DNA of 64,000 nucleotides from Kineococcus xinjiangensis. Lineage in GTDB: Bacteria; Actinomycetota; Actinomycetes; Actinomycetales; Kineococcaceae. The notes under the pieces are model-generated. The model had not been told where the DNA came from and did not search any database. It saw only the letters and a program-made list of their open reading frames with translations. The stretch covers positions 124,001 to 188,000 of the forward strand of contig NZ_PTJD01000004.1 of NCBI RefSeq assembly GCF_002934625.1, given 5' to 3'. Positions 16,593 through 25,641 of the stretch are shown piece by piece (positions within the stretch are counted from its first letter, which is position 1; each line of letters starts with the position of its first letter). Made by a program: the position numbers and the translations under genes.

Positions 16593-18284
16593 TCAGGGTC
16601 CCTCCGTCGGCGCCGCCCGGACCTCCCGCGCGCGGGGCCCGCCGTCCTGGTCCGCCCGCGGCACGGGAGCCACCGGCCGCGGGGTGGAGGCGGCGCTGCG
16701 ACTGCCCTGCACCGCCCGCGCGAGCGCCACGAGCGTGACGTCGTCGCGCACCCGCCCGCCGCTGCGGCGCCTCGCCGCCTCCAGCGCGACCTCGACCACC
16801 CGGGCGGGGTCCAGGTCCGGCACCTGCGCCAACGCCTCCACGACCCCCTCGACGCCGAGCTCCTCGCCGCCGGAGCCGGGCCGCGCCTCGATGAGGCCGT
16901 CGGTGAACGCGAGGAGGGCCGCGCCGGGGGCCAGGGTCAGCGTGCGCGCCCGCCAGGCCCCGGGCTCGTCGACGTGCAGCCACGAGAGCAGGGGGCCGGT
17001 GACGTCGAGCTGGTCCACCACCCGCACGCTGCGGCCACCGCCGCCGGGCAGCAGCACCAGGGGCGGGGGGTGCCCGGCGTTGGCGTACCGCAGGACACCG
17101 GTGGCCGGCTCCAGCACGGCGACGAGGCAGGAGGCGAACCGCTCCGCCTCGTCGGCGAAGACGCGGGCCGCCAGGGCGAGCGCGGCGTCCGGGCGCGGGT
17201 CGAGGTGCAGGCTGCTCTCGAGGACGCGCTTGACCTGCATCGCGACGATGCCCGCGCGGGCACCGTGCCCGGACACGTCGGTGACGAGCACGGCGACGTC
17301 GCCGTCGGGCAGGTTCACGACGTCGTACCAGTCGCCGGCGAGCACGCCCTCCGCCGCCCGCAGGGCCGCCGCCGCCGACCAGCCGGGCACCTCCGGCAGG
17401 GCGTGCGGCTCCAGCTGCGCGCGCACCTCCATCACGAGGGGCTGGCCCTGCTCCAGCGCCTCCCGGGCGGCGACGGACGCGGCGAGCTCGTCCAGGATGC
17501 GCCGGCGCATCGCCTCGGCGGCGGAGGCGACGTCGGCCAGCTCCGGCGGCGCCTGGACCTCCACGGGCACGTTGAGGTCGCCGCCGCTGACCGCGAGGAG
17601 CCGCTCCCGGATGCGCGCCAGCGGCTGGAGGATCCAGCGGCGCACCAGCAGCAGGACGGTGGGCACGAGCAGCAGCGCGAGGATGCCCACGACGGCCTGC
17701 TGCAGCTGGAGGGCGTCGGCGGCCCTGCGGCTGGTCTCCTCCGCGGCGACGCGCTGCGCCTCCGTGAGCGCCTTGACGCTGTCCGCCGCCTCCAGCGTCC
17801 GGTCGAGGCCGGGGGCGTCGAAGCGCCGCTCCACGAGGCTGCTGGCCGCGACGGGGTCACCGCGGCGGCGCGCCTGGACCTCGGGTGCGGTGGTCGCCTC
17901 CAGCGCGAGGATCTCGGCGATGAGGTGCCCGGTGGCGCGGCGGACGTGGGGGTCCTGCGGGGGCATGGCGGCGCTGAGCTCCCGCAGCGCCTCCTCCATC
18001 TCGGCGTGGTGGCGCTCGCTGTCGCTGAGGCGGCGCTGGTTGCCGGTCAGGACGTAGTCGCGCTGCGCGTGGTACCAGCGCACGAGGGAGTCGGTGACGG
18101 CGTCCTCCTGCTGCAGGAGGGTCCGCCAGTAGTCGAGGCGCTCGGTGAGGCGCTCGTCGCGGGACTGACCGGAGATCAGCACGCCGAGCAGGAGGGCCAC
18201 CATGGCGAGGACCGCGGCGGCCAGCAGGCCGACGCGCACCTGCAGCGTCATGCGCTGCGGAACCCCTCGCACCGTGCTCACCAC
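16593..18284 (-). CDS. CHASE3/HAMP/SpoIIE-type protein phosphatase
   Basis: The 563-aa membrane protein has a span at about 15-36, an extracytoplasmic helical sensor of about 180 residues with DYWRTLLQQEDAV and YVLTGN (CHASE3-like), a second span near 215-235, a HAMP linker, and a PP2C/SpoIIE domain. Metal-site motifs are GDWYDVVNLPDGDVAV, VTDVSGHGARAGIVAMQ, NAGHPPPLVLLP, FTDGLIEAR and RDDVTLVAL, so it should be an active Ser/Thr phosphatase, usually acting on anti-sigma-factor antagonists. No such partner is adjacent. The start is uncertain: GGGAGG lies directly before GTG 18284; GTG 18281, GTG 18272 and ATG 18251 are alternatives. Confidence 0.88.
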   Translation of the reverse strand: MVSTVRGVPQRMTLQVRVGLLAAAVLAMVALLLGVLISGQSRDERLTERLDYWRTLLQQEDAVTDSLVRWYHAQRDYVLTGNQRRLSDSERHHAEMEEALRELSAAMPPQDPHVRRATGHLIAEILALEATTAPEVQARRRGDPVAASSLVERRFDAPGLDRTLEAADSVKALTEAQRVAAEETSRRAADALQLQQAVVGILALLLVPTVLLLVRRWILQPLARIRERLLAVSGGDLNVPVEVQAPPELADVASAAEAMRRRILDELAASVAAREALEQGQPLVMEVRAQLEPHALPEVPGWSAAAALRAAEGVLAGDWYDVVNLPDGDVAVLVTDVSGHGARAGIVAMQVKRVLESSLHLDPRPDAALALAARVFADEAERFASCLVAVLEPATGVLRYANAGHPPPLVLLPGGGGRSVRVVDQLDVTGPLLSWLHVDEPGAWRARTLTLAPGAALLAFTDGLIEARPGSGGEELGVEGVVEALAQVPDLDPARVVEVALEAARRRSGGRVRDDVTLVALARAVQGSRSAASTPRPVAPVPRADQDGGPRAREVRAAPTEGP

Positions 18285-18457
18285 CCTCCCGCCGTGCCTT
18301 CCGCGCCCCGCGCTGTCGCGCTCGGGTGGAGCGGGTCAGCGTGCCGCCGATCCCGCCGGGGGTCCAGTGTCCTCGACGGTCACCTCCCCGTCACGCGTGG
18401 TGGGCAGGGGCGCCGCGGCGGGGTGCACGCGACCTCCCGGTGCAGTAGGAACGGGAG

Positions 18458-19303
18458 GTGACCGCACCGCCTCTCGCCGATCCCGACCTCCCGCCGACGC
18501 CCCGCTCCGGGGAGCCCTCCGCGGCTGCCGGTCCGGGCTGGCCGGCGAGCCTGACCCTCCTGCGCCACGGGGAGAGCGCCGGCAACCTCGCCGACCGCGC
18601 CGCCCGGGACGCGGGGGCGGAGGCGCTCGACCTGTCCGAGCGCGACGCCGACGTGCCGCTGTCGGCGCTGGGGCGGCGGCAGGCGGTGGCCGTCGGTCGC
18701 TGGCTGGCCGCCGAGGTGGCGGCGGGGCGCCGTCCCGAGCCCGGGCTCGTCCTCAGCTCGCCGTTCGCCCGGGCCGCCGACACCGCGGCCGAGGTGGTGG
18801 CGGCGGCCGGCCTGCAGGTGCCGGTGCGCTTCGACGAGCGGCTGCGCGAGCGCGACCTCGGCTGGTGGGACGGCCTGACCGGGCACGGTGTGCGCACCCG
18901 GTACCCGGAGGAGTCGGCGCGCCGCAAGCGGCTGGGCAAGCTCTACTACCGCCCGCCCGGCGGGGAGAGCTGGTGCGACGTCGCGCTGCGGGTGCGCAGC
19001 CTCGTGCGGGACCTGCGCCTGGAGCACGCCGGCCGGCACGTCCTGCTGGTCAGCCACCAGGCCGTGATCGCCAACTTCCGGTTCGTGCTGGAGGCACTCG
19101 ACGAGCGGGCCCTGATGGCCGTGGACCGGGACGAGCCGGCGCCGAACTGCTCCCTCACCCGCTACGGGCGCTCCACCGGGGGGCCCGACGGCCTGCGCCT
19201 GCTGGAGGCCGGCGACACCGCGGCGCTCGAACGGCTGCACGAGCCGGTCACCGACGACCCCGTGGACGACGAGCCGCAGAGCGCCGCCGGGGCCGTCCGG
19301 TGA
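18458..19303 (+). CDS. Histidine phosphatase (phosphoglycerate mutase-like)
   Basis: The 281-aa product has the histidine phosphatase signature LTLLRHGESAGNLADR near residue 33, a second arginine motif in SSPFARAADTA, and the second catalytic histidine in LLVSHQAVIANFRFVLE. It removes phosphate from a small molecule or protein through a phosphohistidine intermediate; the substrate cannot be read. The gene overlaps the next by GTGA, so the two are co-translated; a link to metabolite repair is suggested by that partner. GTG 18458 follows AGGAACGGGAG closely. Confidence 0.87.
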   Translation: MTAPPLADPDLPPTPRSGEPSAAAGPGWPASLTLLRHGESAGNLADRAARDAGAEALDLSERDADVPLSALGRRQAVAVGRWLAAEVAAGRRPEPGLVLSSPFARAADTAAEVVAAAGLQVPVRFDERLRERDLGWWDGLTGHGVRTRYPEESARRKRLGKLYYRPPGGESWCDVALRVRSLVRDLRLEHAGRHVLLVSHQAVIANFRFVLEALDERALMAVDRDEPAPNCSLTRYGRSTGGPDGLRLLEAGDTAALERLHEPVTDDPVDDEPQSAAGAVR

Positions 19304-20202
19304 GCGCGGCTGCGGAGGCGGTGCCGGTCACGTCGGCCCTGCTGCGGGACTGGCCGCTGCCGGGGCCGCACGCCAGCAGCGGCAGCGGGAAGGAGCAGCG
19401 CGGCCGGGTGCTGGTGGTGGGGGGCAGCGCCCGCACCCCGGGGGCGGTGCTGCTGGCGGCGGAGGCCTCGATCCGCTGCGGGGCGGGGAAGCTGCAGGTG
19501 GCGACGGTGCGCAGCACGAGCGCGGCGCTGGGGGTGGCGCTGCCGGAGGCGCTGGTGCTGCCGCTGGCGGAGACCCCGGACGGCGTCCTGACGGCGGAGG
19601 GGGACTGCCGCGGCGAGCTGCTGGAGCTGGCCGGCTCGGCCGACGCGGTCCTCGCCGGTCCGGGGATGCTGGACGAGGAGCGCACCCGGGAGCTGGTCGC
19701 GGCCCTCGTCCCGGCGGTCGGCGGTGCGCTGGTGCTGGACGCACTGGGGCTGGCGCTGCTGAGCCGGGACCCGGGCGCCCTGGGCGAGGCCCCGCGGGCG
19801 GTGCTCACGCCGAACCTGAAGGAGATCGCGCTGACGCTCGGGGTGGAGGAGCTGGAGGCGGAGGCGGACCTCGCGGGCGCGGCGCTCGAGCTGGCCCGCC
19901 GCACGGGTGCCGTGGTGGCCGCCGGCGGGGCGGACTCGTGGATCGCTGCGCCCGACGGGCGGCTGTGGGTGGACACCACCGGCGGTGAGGGCCTGGGGGT
20001 GTCCGGTTCCGGGGACGTCCTCGCCGGGCTGGTGGCGGGACTGTGCGCGCGGGGTGCGGAGCCGGCGCAGGCCGCGGTCTGGGGGGCGCACCTGCACGGG
20101 CGGGCCGGCGACCGGCTCGCGGCGGAGGTGGGCCGGCTGGGGTTCCTGGCGCGGGAGCTGCCGGGCCGGGTGCCGGGCGTGCTGGCCGAGCTGGAGGTCT
20201 GA
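19300..20202 (+). CDS. nnrD: ADP-dependent (S)-NAD(P)H-hydrate dehydratase
   Basis: This 300-aa ribokinase-fold enzyme repairs damaged NAD(P)H hydrates using ADP or ATP. Visible are GRVLVVGGSARTPGAVLLAAEA, RCGAGKLQVAT, LVLDALGL, LTPNLKEIALTLG and the active-site VSGSGDVLAGLVAGL. The epimerase domain (NnrE) often fused at the N-terminus is absent and is not in the window. The start GTG 19300 overlaps the phosphatase stop by 4 bp. A 20-bp hairpin begins 2 nt after its stop. Confidence 0.92.
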   Translation: MSAAAEAVPVTSALLRDWPLPGPHASSGSGKEQRGRVLVVGGSARTPGAVLLAAEASIRCGAGKLQVATVRSTSAALGVALPEALVLPLAETPDGVLTAEGDCRGELLELAGSADAVLAGPGMLDEERTRELVAALVPAVGGALVLDALGLALLSRDPGALGEAPRAVLTPNLKEIALTLGVEELEAEADLAGAALELARRTGAVVAAGGADSWIAAPDGRLWVDTTGGEGLGVSGSGDVLAGLVAGLCARGAEPAQAAVWGAHLHGRAGDRLAAEVGRLGFLARELPGRVPGVLAELEV

Positions 20203-20203
20203 G

Positions 20204-20247
20204 CCGTGAGCCGCAGGTCCCGGACACCCGGGACCTGCGGCTCACGG
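20204..20247. terminator. Intrinsic terminator after nnrD
   Basis: A perfect 20-bp inverted repeat (20204-20223 with 20228-20247) with a 4-nt loop begins just after the nnrD stop; it also lies at the 3' end of the minus-strand gene at 20282. Confidence 0.92.
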
Positions 20248-20281
20248 GGGCCGTCCCCTGCGGGGGGCGGCCCGGGGTTCC

Positions 20282-20704
20282 TCAGACGAGCAGCGAGGTG
20301 GCCACGACCGCGAGGTCGTCACCGGGGATGGTCAGCTTCCACGCCGTGTGCGAGCGCGTCGCGGCCTGGCGGGGGTCGCCGTCCTCCCCGCGCCAGCTCT
20401 GCGGCCCGGCGGTGACGCGCCAGGCGTCGGCGCCGGTCTGCGCGGCCCGGGAGGCGAGCGCGTCCTCTCCGATGGCACGGGCGGCGCCCGCCATGACGTC
20501 GAGGGCGCGGCTGAGGGAACGCGCGTCGTAGAACTCCACGACGCAGCCGCTGTCGGAAACCGTGGTGCTGATGACGATGCAGCCGGAGTCGGAGATCGCC
20601 GCGGCGATGGCCGCGCCGGCTGCGTGGTGGCGGCGGGCCGTGGTGCGGGGCGAGGGGATGATCGCGCGGGTGGTGCCCCGCGTGGCGACGGTGCTGACGG
20701 ACAT
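20282..20704 (-). CDS. Hypothetical protein, 140 aa
   Basis: No family was recognised. The ATG at 20704 has GAGG and AGGAAG upstream. The product is cytosolic with a short basic N-terminal stretch and a repeated SDSGCIV/SDSGCVV pair around residues 38-55 that looks like two beta strands, followed by an amphipathic helix (SLSRALDVMAGAARAIGEDALAS). The end WKLTIPGDDLAVVATSLLV is strand-like. It is divergent from the gene at 20956 and convergent with nnrD, so it is its own unit. The 250-bp gap 20705-20955 shows a CTTGAGT half-site near 20811 but no complete HAIR element. Confidence 0.65.
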   Translation of the reverse strand: MSVSTVATRGTTRAIIPSPRTTARRHHAAGAAIAAAISDSGCIVISTTVSDSGCVVEFYDARSLSRALDVMAGAARAIGEDALASRAAQTGADAWRVTAGPQSWRGEDGDPRQAATRSHTAWKLTIPGDDLAVVATSLLV

Positions 20705-20955
20705 GACCTCGGTGCTTCCTGTGCGATGACGCCGGCGTGCACCGGCAGCGTCCTTCGATGCGCCGGCACCTGACGACGTCATCGGTGGTGGTGAACTGGC
20801 TCTTGAGTGTAGGAACCGCCATCCGGGTGGAGCGCGGGCCCCCTCCTGCCTCCCGGCGGGGCTGAACGGGGCGGTTCGTCGCACGCCGGGCCGCGCTGCC
20901 CCTACCCTTCGGCTCGGCCGCCCACCGGGGCGCGGTCGCGCCGGGGAGGGCAGAG

Positions 20956-22311
20956 ATGACGACAGCACCCGACGGCAGGCGCGCCCGGCTGGTGGCGCTC
21001 GCGGGGTGCCTCGCGCTGGCCGGTGGCGCGTCGGCGGGGTGCTCGCTGGTCGAGCCGTACGACGCCGGGAGGCTCGAGGCGCAGCACGGCGCCGGCGCCC
21101 CGCGGCTCGCTCCCGCCCCGCAGCCGCCCGCCACGGCGCCCCCTGCCGCGGTGCCGGTGCAGGCCCCGCCGCCCCCCTCCCCCGAGGAGCTCGCCGGGCA
21201 GGGCGTCGCGCGTGTGGCGGTGGCGACGTGCACGGGTCCGCGGTCCGGCTCGGGCTTCCACGTCGCCCCGGGACTGGTGCTGACGGCGGCCCGGCTCCTG
21301 GAGGGTGCGTCGTCGGTGTCGGTGCGGGTCGGCTCCGAGGTCCGCAGCGCGGCGGTCGTGGCGGTCGACGACGGGAGCGGCCTGGCGGCGGTGCGCGTGC
21401 TGGGCGACCCGCCGGCCGCCCCGGTCCTGCCGCTGGCCGGGGCTCCCGCACCCGCCGGGGCGGAGGTGCGGCTGCCGGGCTTCCCGCAGGGCGGGGCGCT
21501 GCGCTGGGCGCGGGGGGTGTTGACGGGCGCCGACGTGGTCGCCGCCGTCGCGGGCCGCGAGCGCGGGGGCCTGCTGGCCGTGACGCCGGAGCCGGGTGCC
21601 GCGGTGGACGGCGGCGCGCCGCTGCTGACCCCGGAGGGGCAGGTCGTGGGCGCCCTGCTGGACGCCGGGCCGGGCGGGGTCCACGCGGTGCCCCTGGAGG
21701 CGGTGGGGCACGCGACGGCCGTGTGGCGGGACCAGCCCGCGCGCGAGGCGGGCCCCTGCCTGGAGCGGGGTCGCGGGGGCGGCGAGCCCGGGGTGGCCGT
21801 CGCCGTCAGCAGCACCGCCGCCGAGACGGCCGCCGCGGCGCAGGCGCTGCAGCTGTACGCCTCGGCGGTCAGCGCGGGCCGCTACGACGTGGCGTGGAAC
21901 CTCATGACCCCGCCGATGCGGGCCCAGCAGGTGGACTACGAGACCTTCGCGGGCGACCTGGCGACCTCGACCTGGCACGAGCTGGACGTGGTGGACGCCG
22001 ATGCGGTGGGCGCCGGTGCCGTGGAGGCGCTGGTGCAGTACCGCACGACGCAGGACGCGGAGTTCGGCCCGGACGCCCAGACGTGCTCGCTGTGGACGGT
22101 CGCCGTCACGCTGGTGCTGCAGGACGGGGAGTGGTGGATCGGCGGCTCCCGCAACCAGACGGGGTCGCCGGAGCCGTGCGGGGGTGCGGGCACCCCCCTG
22201 GCGGGCGACGTCCCCGACGGGGCGCTGGACGTCCCCGAGGCGACCCCGGAGGTGCTGGCCGCGGAGGACGCCGCCCTCGCGGAGGTGCTCCTCGCGGAGA
22301 CCGCCCGCTGA
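20956..22311 (+). CDS. Trypsin-like pseudoprotease with C-terminal NTF2-like domain
   Basis: The 451-aa product has an N-terminal signal ending ASAGC (lipobox-like, Cys29), a Pro-rich linker, a chymotrypsin-fold domain (80-250) and an alpha/beta domain (about 285-400) resembling NTF2-like/Mce-associated folds. The protease part has GSGFHVAPGLVLTAARLL, where the catalytic His of TAAH is Arg113; GSGLAAVRV, where the expected Asp is Gly142; and AAVDGGAPLL, where the Ser of GNSGGPLL is Asp218. All three catalytic positions are replaced, so it should bind rather than cut. ATG 20956 follows GGGAGGGCAG. Likely surface-exposed; function unknown. Confidence 0.82.
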   Translation: MTTAPDGRRARLVALAGCLALAGGASAGCSLVEPYDAGRLEAQHGAGAPRLAPAPQPPATAPPAAVPVQAPPPPSPEELAGQGVARVAVATCTGPRSGSGFHVAPGLVLTAARLLEGASSVSVRVGSEVRSAAVVAVDDGSGLAAVRVLGDPPAAPVLPLAGAPAPAGAEVRLPGFPQGGALRWARGVLTGADVVAAVAGRERGGLLAVTPEPGAAVDGGAPLLTPEGQVVGALLDAGPGGVHAVPLEAVGHATAVWRDQPAREAGPCLERGRGGGEPGVAVAVSSTAAETAAAAQALQLYASAVSAGRYDVAWNLMTPPMRAQQVDYETFAGDLATSTWHELDVVDADAVGAGAVEALVQYRTTQDAEFGPDAQTCSLWTVAVTLVLQDGEWWIGGSRNQTGSPEPCGGAGTPLAGDVPDGALDVPEATPEVLAAEDAALAEVLLAETAR

Positions 22312-22335
22312 GGCGGCGCCCGCCCTCCGCGGGGG

Positions 22336-23322
22336 TCACCAGCGGAAGGCCTGCACCCCCCGCTGCGGCGTCCACACGAGGTAGCCGTGCTCGAAGTCGA
22401 TGCGGCGGTGCTCCCCGGACTGGTACTCCCCCGACTGCGGGAAGCCGAGCCAGGAGTTCTCGTGGCCCAGGCGCGCCCACTCCACGCCGATCGCCCCGCC
22501 GACGGCGTGCGCGCCCTTCTGGGGGGACCAGTAGATGGAGCCGCCCTCGAAGTGGCTGAAGGCGCCGCGGCGGGCGGGGGTGGGCTGCTCGCTCGTCACG
22601 GGCAGGCCGAGCCAGGAGCGCTCCCAGCCCATCGCGGCGTAGCGGCGGTTGATCTCCCCCAGCACGGCGTGCGCCCCGGTCCGCGGGGACCAGTAGATGT
22701 TCCCGCGCTCGAAGTTCTGGTAGTAGCCGTAGCGGGGTGCGGGCAGGCCGAACTCGCTGCCCAGCGGCAGCCCGAGCGGCCCGGCGGTGGCGTCCATGGT
22801 CCAGTACCGGTGGTTGATCGCGCCGCCGACGGCGTGCAGGCCCCGGGGGGTGCCGTACAGCTCCCCGGTGTCGCCGAACCACACCTGCCCGCCGACCACC
22901 GGGTACGACTGCGAGGCGTCGACGACGCCGATGGGCCGGTTGGAGGTGGCGTTGTAGTCGGCCGGGTCGCGCCACATGTCGCAGGTGCCGACACGGACGG
23001 GCACGTCGACGGAGCCGCCGCCCTCCGCGCGCACCCGCAGGGTCTGCTCCCCGGTCGGGAGGGCGCCGGTCTGCACCCCGGCCCGCCCGTCGCCGCTGCG
23101 GCGGACCTCACCGACCACCTGCCCGTTGCGCTCGACGACGAAGCGGGTGCCCGAGCCGGCGCCGCGGTGGTCGAACCAGACGAAGGCGCCGGGCGTGCCG
23201 ACCACGCAGGTCGGGTCGGCCTTCGCCCCGGAGACCGTCGCGGCGGCGGCCGAGGCGGGGGCGGCGGTGGCGAGGGGCAGGAGCACGGCGAGGCCTGCGA
23301 CGGCGGCGAGGGGTCGCTTCAT
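22336..23322 (-). CDS. Secreted LGFP-repeat protein
   Basis: The 328-aa product has a clear Sec signal peptide (MKRPLAAVAGLAVLLPLATAA, cut near ASA), an immunoglobulin-like region to about residue 115, and then four or five LGFP repeats (LGLPLGSEFG, LGLPVTSEQ, LGFPQSGEY) with NFERGNIYWSP, HFEGGSIYWSP and DFEHGYLVWTP. LGFP repeats in actinobacteria are thought to anchor or organise proteins at the cell wall. No enzyme motif is present. It converges with the pseudoprotease gene 24 bp away. Confidence 0.9.
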   Translation of the reverse strand: MKRPLAAVAGLAVLLPLATAAPASAAAATVSGAKADPTCVVGTPGAFVWFDHRGAGSGTRFVVERNGQVVGEVRRSGDGRAGVQTGALPTGEQTLRVRAEGGGSVDVPVRVGTCDMWRDPADYNATSNRPIGVVDASQSYPVVGGQVWFGDTGELYGTPRGLHAVGGAINHRYWTMDATAGPLGLPLGSEFGLPAPRYGYYQNFERGNIYWSPRTGAHAVLGEINRRYAAMGWERSWLGLPVTSEQPTPARRGAFSHFEGGSIYWSPQKGAHAVGGAIGVEWARLGHENSWLGFPQSGEYQSGEHRRIDFEHGYLVWTPQRGVQAFRW

Positions 23323-23421
23323 GCCCGCACCGTAACCCGCCGCGGGCGCGTCGCCGACCGACCGGGTCGCCGGCCGGCCGGTCCCGCGGCCTCGCTCCCC
23401 CGCCCTCCGGCCCCCCGGCGC

Positions 23422-24822
23422 TCAGCCCTGCGGAGCGGGCCGGACGGGGCCGTCGCTGCCGGCCGGGTAGTCGAGGAGGGGCACCACGCCGTCGCCCCAG
23501 GCGGCGAGGACGGGCTCGACGATGCGCCACCCCTCCTCGGCCTCCGCGGCGTGCGCGGACAGTCGCGTGTCGCCGTCGAGGACGGCCAGCAGGAGCTGCC
23601 CGTAGGGGCCCGGCTCCTGCTTCGCGAGGTCGGTGTCGAGGTCCACCGGCTCCAGCTCGAACGGGTCGCCCTGGCCGTTCACGTTGACCCGCAGCGACAT
23701 CCGGTCCGGGTCGAGCTGCAGCCGCAGCACGTTGCGCTGCGGCGGTGCGCCGGCGAAGACGACGTGCGGGACCTCCGCGAAGTGGATGACGACCTCGCGG
23801 CGACGCGCCCCCAGGGCCTTGCCGGTGCGCAGCCGGAACGGCACCCCCGACCACCGCCAGTTGTCGACGGACAGGACCACCTCGGCGTACGTCTCCGTCT
23901 CCCGGGCCGGGTCGATCCCGGGGGCGTCCACGTAGGAGTCGACGGTGCGGGCCCCCTCCCCGTCGGGGACCTCCCCGCGGGTGTAGCGGCCGCGGAGGCT
24001 GGTGGCGGCCAGCGCCTCCCGGGAGGGCGTGCGGACCGCCCGCAGCACGTCGGCCTTGCGGGCGGACAGGTCGGCGGGGGCGGTGGAGACCGGCGGTTCC
24101 ATGGCCACGTAGGCCAGCACCTGCAGGAGGTGGTTCTGGACCATGTCCCGCAGCGCGCCGGAGCGGTCGTAGTAGCTGGCGCGCGCCTGCGCGTCGACGG
24201 TCTCGTCGAAGACGATGTCGACGCCGGTGATGTGGGCGCTGCTCCACAGGGGCTCGAAGACCCGGTTGGCGAAGCGCAGCCCGAGGATGTTGAGGACGGT
24301 CTGCTTGGCGAGGAAGTGGTCGACGCGGAAGGTCCGGTCCTCCGGCAGGACGGCGGCCAGCGCGGCGTTGAGCCGGCGGGCCCCCTCCAGGTCCTCCCCG
24401 AACGGCTTCTCCACGACGACGCGCAGCCCCTCGGGGAGCCGGCAGGCGCCGAGGGCGTGGACGACGCCCTCGAAGAGGACGTGCGGCAGGGCCAGGTAGA
24501 CGACGACGGGGTCGCGGCCCGTGCCGTGGCGCCCGGCGAGGTCCAGGGCCGCCTGCAGGGTGGCGGCGTCGGTGACGTCCCCGCGCACGTACTCGGCGGA
24601 GCCGGCGAGCCGCTCGTGGACGTCCCGGCCGCCGTCGCCCGTGACCTGCCCCAGCCGCTCGTCGACCTGCCGGCGGAAGGCCCCGGTGTCCAGGTCGTCC
24701 TGCGCGACGCCGACCAGCTGCAGCCCGCCCTCGATCTGCGGGAGGACCTGGGCCAGGGCGGGCAGCAGGTAGCGGCCCGTGAGGTCGCCGGTGGCGCCGA
24801 GGATGACGAGGGATGCGCTCAA
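23422..24822 (-). CDS. zwf: Glucose-6-phosphate dehydrogenase (divergent, stand-alone)
   Basis: The enzyme oxidises glucose-6-phosphate with NAD(P)+. The 466-aa product has the nucleotide loop LVILGATGDLTGRYLLPAL, VVVEKPFGEDLEGA, the substrate motif RVDHFLAKQTVLNIL, FEPLWSS and GALRDMVQNHLLQVL. The usual active-site RIDHYLGKE is altered to RVDHFLAKQ, keeping His and Lys but changing Gly and Glu, and the protein is about 40 residues shorter than common Zwf. It is not in an opcA-pgl-tal operon, so it may be a second, divergent copy. The start is TTG 24822 with GGGAG 8 nt upstream. Confidence 0.87.
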   Translation of the reverse strand: MSASLVILGATGDLTGRYLLPALAQVLPQIEGGLQLVGVAQDDLDTGAFRRQVDERLGQVTGDGGRDVHERLAGSAEYVRGDVTDAATLQAALDLAGRHGTGRDPVVVYLALPHVLFEGVVHALGACRLPEGLRVVVEKPFGEDLEGARRLNAALAAVLPEDRTFRVDHFLAKQTVLNILGLRFANRVFEPLWSSAHITGVDIVFDETVDAQARASYYDRSGALRDMVQNHLLQVLAYVAMEPPVSTAPADLSARKADVLRAVRTPSREALAATSLRGRYTRGEVPDGEGARTVDSYVDAPGIDPARETETYAEVVLSVDNWRWSGVPFRLRTGKALGARRREVVIHFAEVPHVVFAGAPPQRNVLRLQLDPDRMSLRVNVNGQGDPFELEPVDLDTDLAKQEPGPYGQLLLAVLDGDTRLSAHAAEAEEGWRIVEPVLAAWGDGVVPLLDYPAGSDGPVRPAPQG

Positions 24823-25061
24823 CGGCCCGACTCCCGGGTGTGGTGGGAGGCCCGCGCGGGGCTCCCGGGGAGCGTGCGGGGCTCCGGGGACGGGCGGCGA
24901 TCGTGGTCGGTCTCGATCCGGGCTGCCATGGGGATCATGCTCCCCCGCAGGGGAGGGGTCCGCGACCGGAGAGACGGGCCGGGAGGGGCGGCGCCCCGCC
25001 CGCTAGACTTGCCGCCGCCGGTGGCCGCGCAGGATCCGACCTGTGCTCTCACCGGCTGTGC

Positions 25062-25134
25062 GCCCCCGTAGCTCAGGGGATAGAGCATCGGTTTCCTAAA
25101 CCGTGTGTCGCAGGTTCGAATCCTGCCGGGGGCA
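25062..25134 (+). tRNA. tRNA-Arg (anticodon CCT)
   Basis: A 73-nt cloverleaf: acceptor GCCCCCG/CGGGGGC, D-arm GCTC-AGGGGATA-GAGC, anticodon loop TTCCTAA, and T-arm GCAGG-TTCGAAT-CCTGC with discriminator A. Anticodon CCT reads AGG, a rare arginine codon here. Base 27-43 is a T-T mismatch; the 3' CCA is not encoded. A TAGACT -10-like box lies about 55 nt upstream. The accessory stretch 25.3-28.9 kb begins shortly after it. Confidence 0.95.
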
Positions 25135-25447
25135 CCCAGCATCACCGCAGGTCGAGCGCCCTGCGAGGGCCGCCGCAAGGCGTCGGGCCGGAGACCTTCT
25201 GACTCGCCAGCCCACGAGGACTTCATGAGAGCAGCCTCAGCCGCTCGGTCCGTGCGCTCGGCCACCGCATCCAACTCGCTGAACCGTCACGGCTTTGATG
25301 CCGCTTCCTGGTGAGTCAGAATGACGATCATTTCGCATGAGGTACCGCCGGAGGTCGAGGACCGTGCGGTGCGGATGGTGCTGGAGCGTGAGAAGGACTA
25401 CACGTCCTTGCGGGTGGCGTGCGTGGCGATCGGTGACCAGCTCGGCA

Positions 25448-25475
25448 CTCCCCCGCACGCGGGAGGTACCCCCAG
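25448..25475 (+). repeat. Palindromic short repeat, copy 1
   Basis: The segment contains CCCCCGC-AC-GCGGGAGGTAC followed by CCCCAG. It interrupts the OrfA protein (extra residues TPPHAGGTP before SPERLRRWV) and shares its core with the copy at 25642, differing in the two-base loop. Confidence 0.75.
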
Positions 25476-25641
25476 CCCTGAGCGCCTGCGCCGCTGGGTG
25501 GAGCAGGCCCGCGTCGACGCCCAGCCCGGTGTGACCTCAGCCGAGGCTGAGGAGATGAAGAACCTGCGGGCGCAGACCAAGCGGCTGCGCGAGGCCAAGG
25601 AGATCCCGCGATCGGCCTCGTTCTTCTTCGCGCGGGAGTTC

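Noticed and set aside
12379-16738. Very long open frames on the plus strand opposite the helicase-like gene (896 and 1301 codons).
   Set aside because: They are Arg/Pro/Gly-rich mirror frames caused by high third-position G+C; the minus-strand frame has family motifs.
20800-20830. CTTGAGT as an HspR HAIR element upstream of the hypothetical gene.
   Set aside because: The second half ACTCAAG is missing at the needed spacing.
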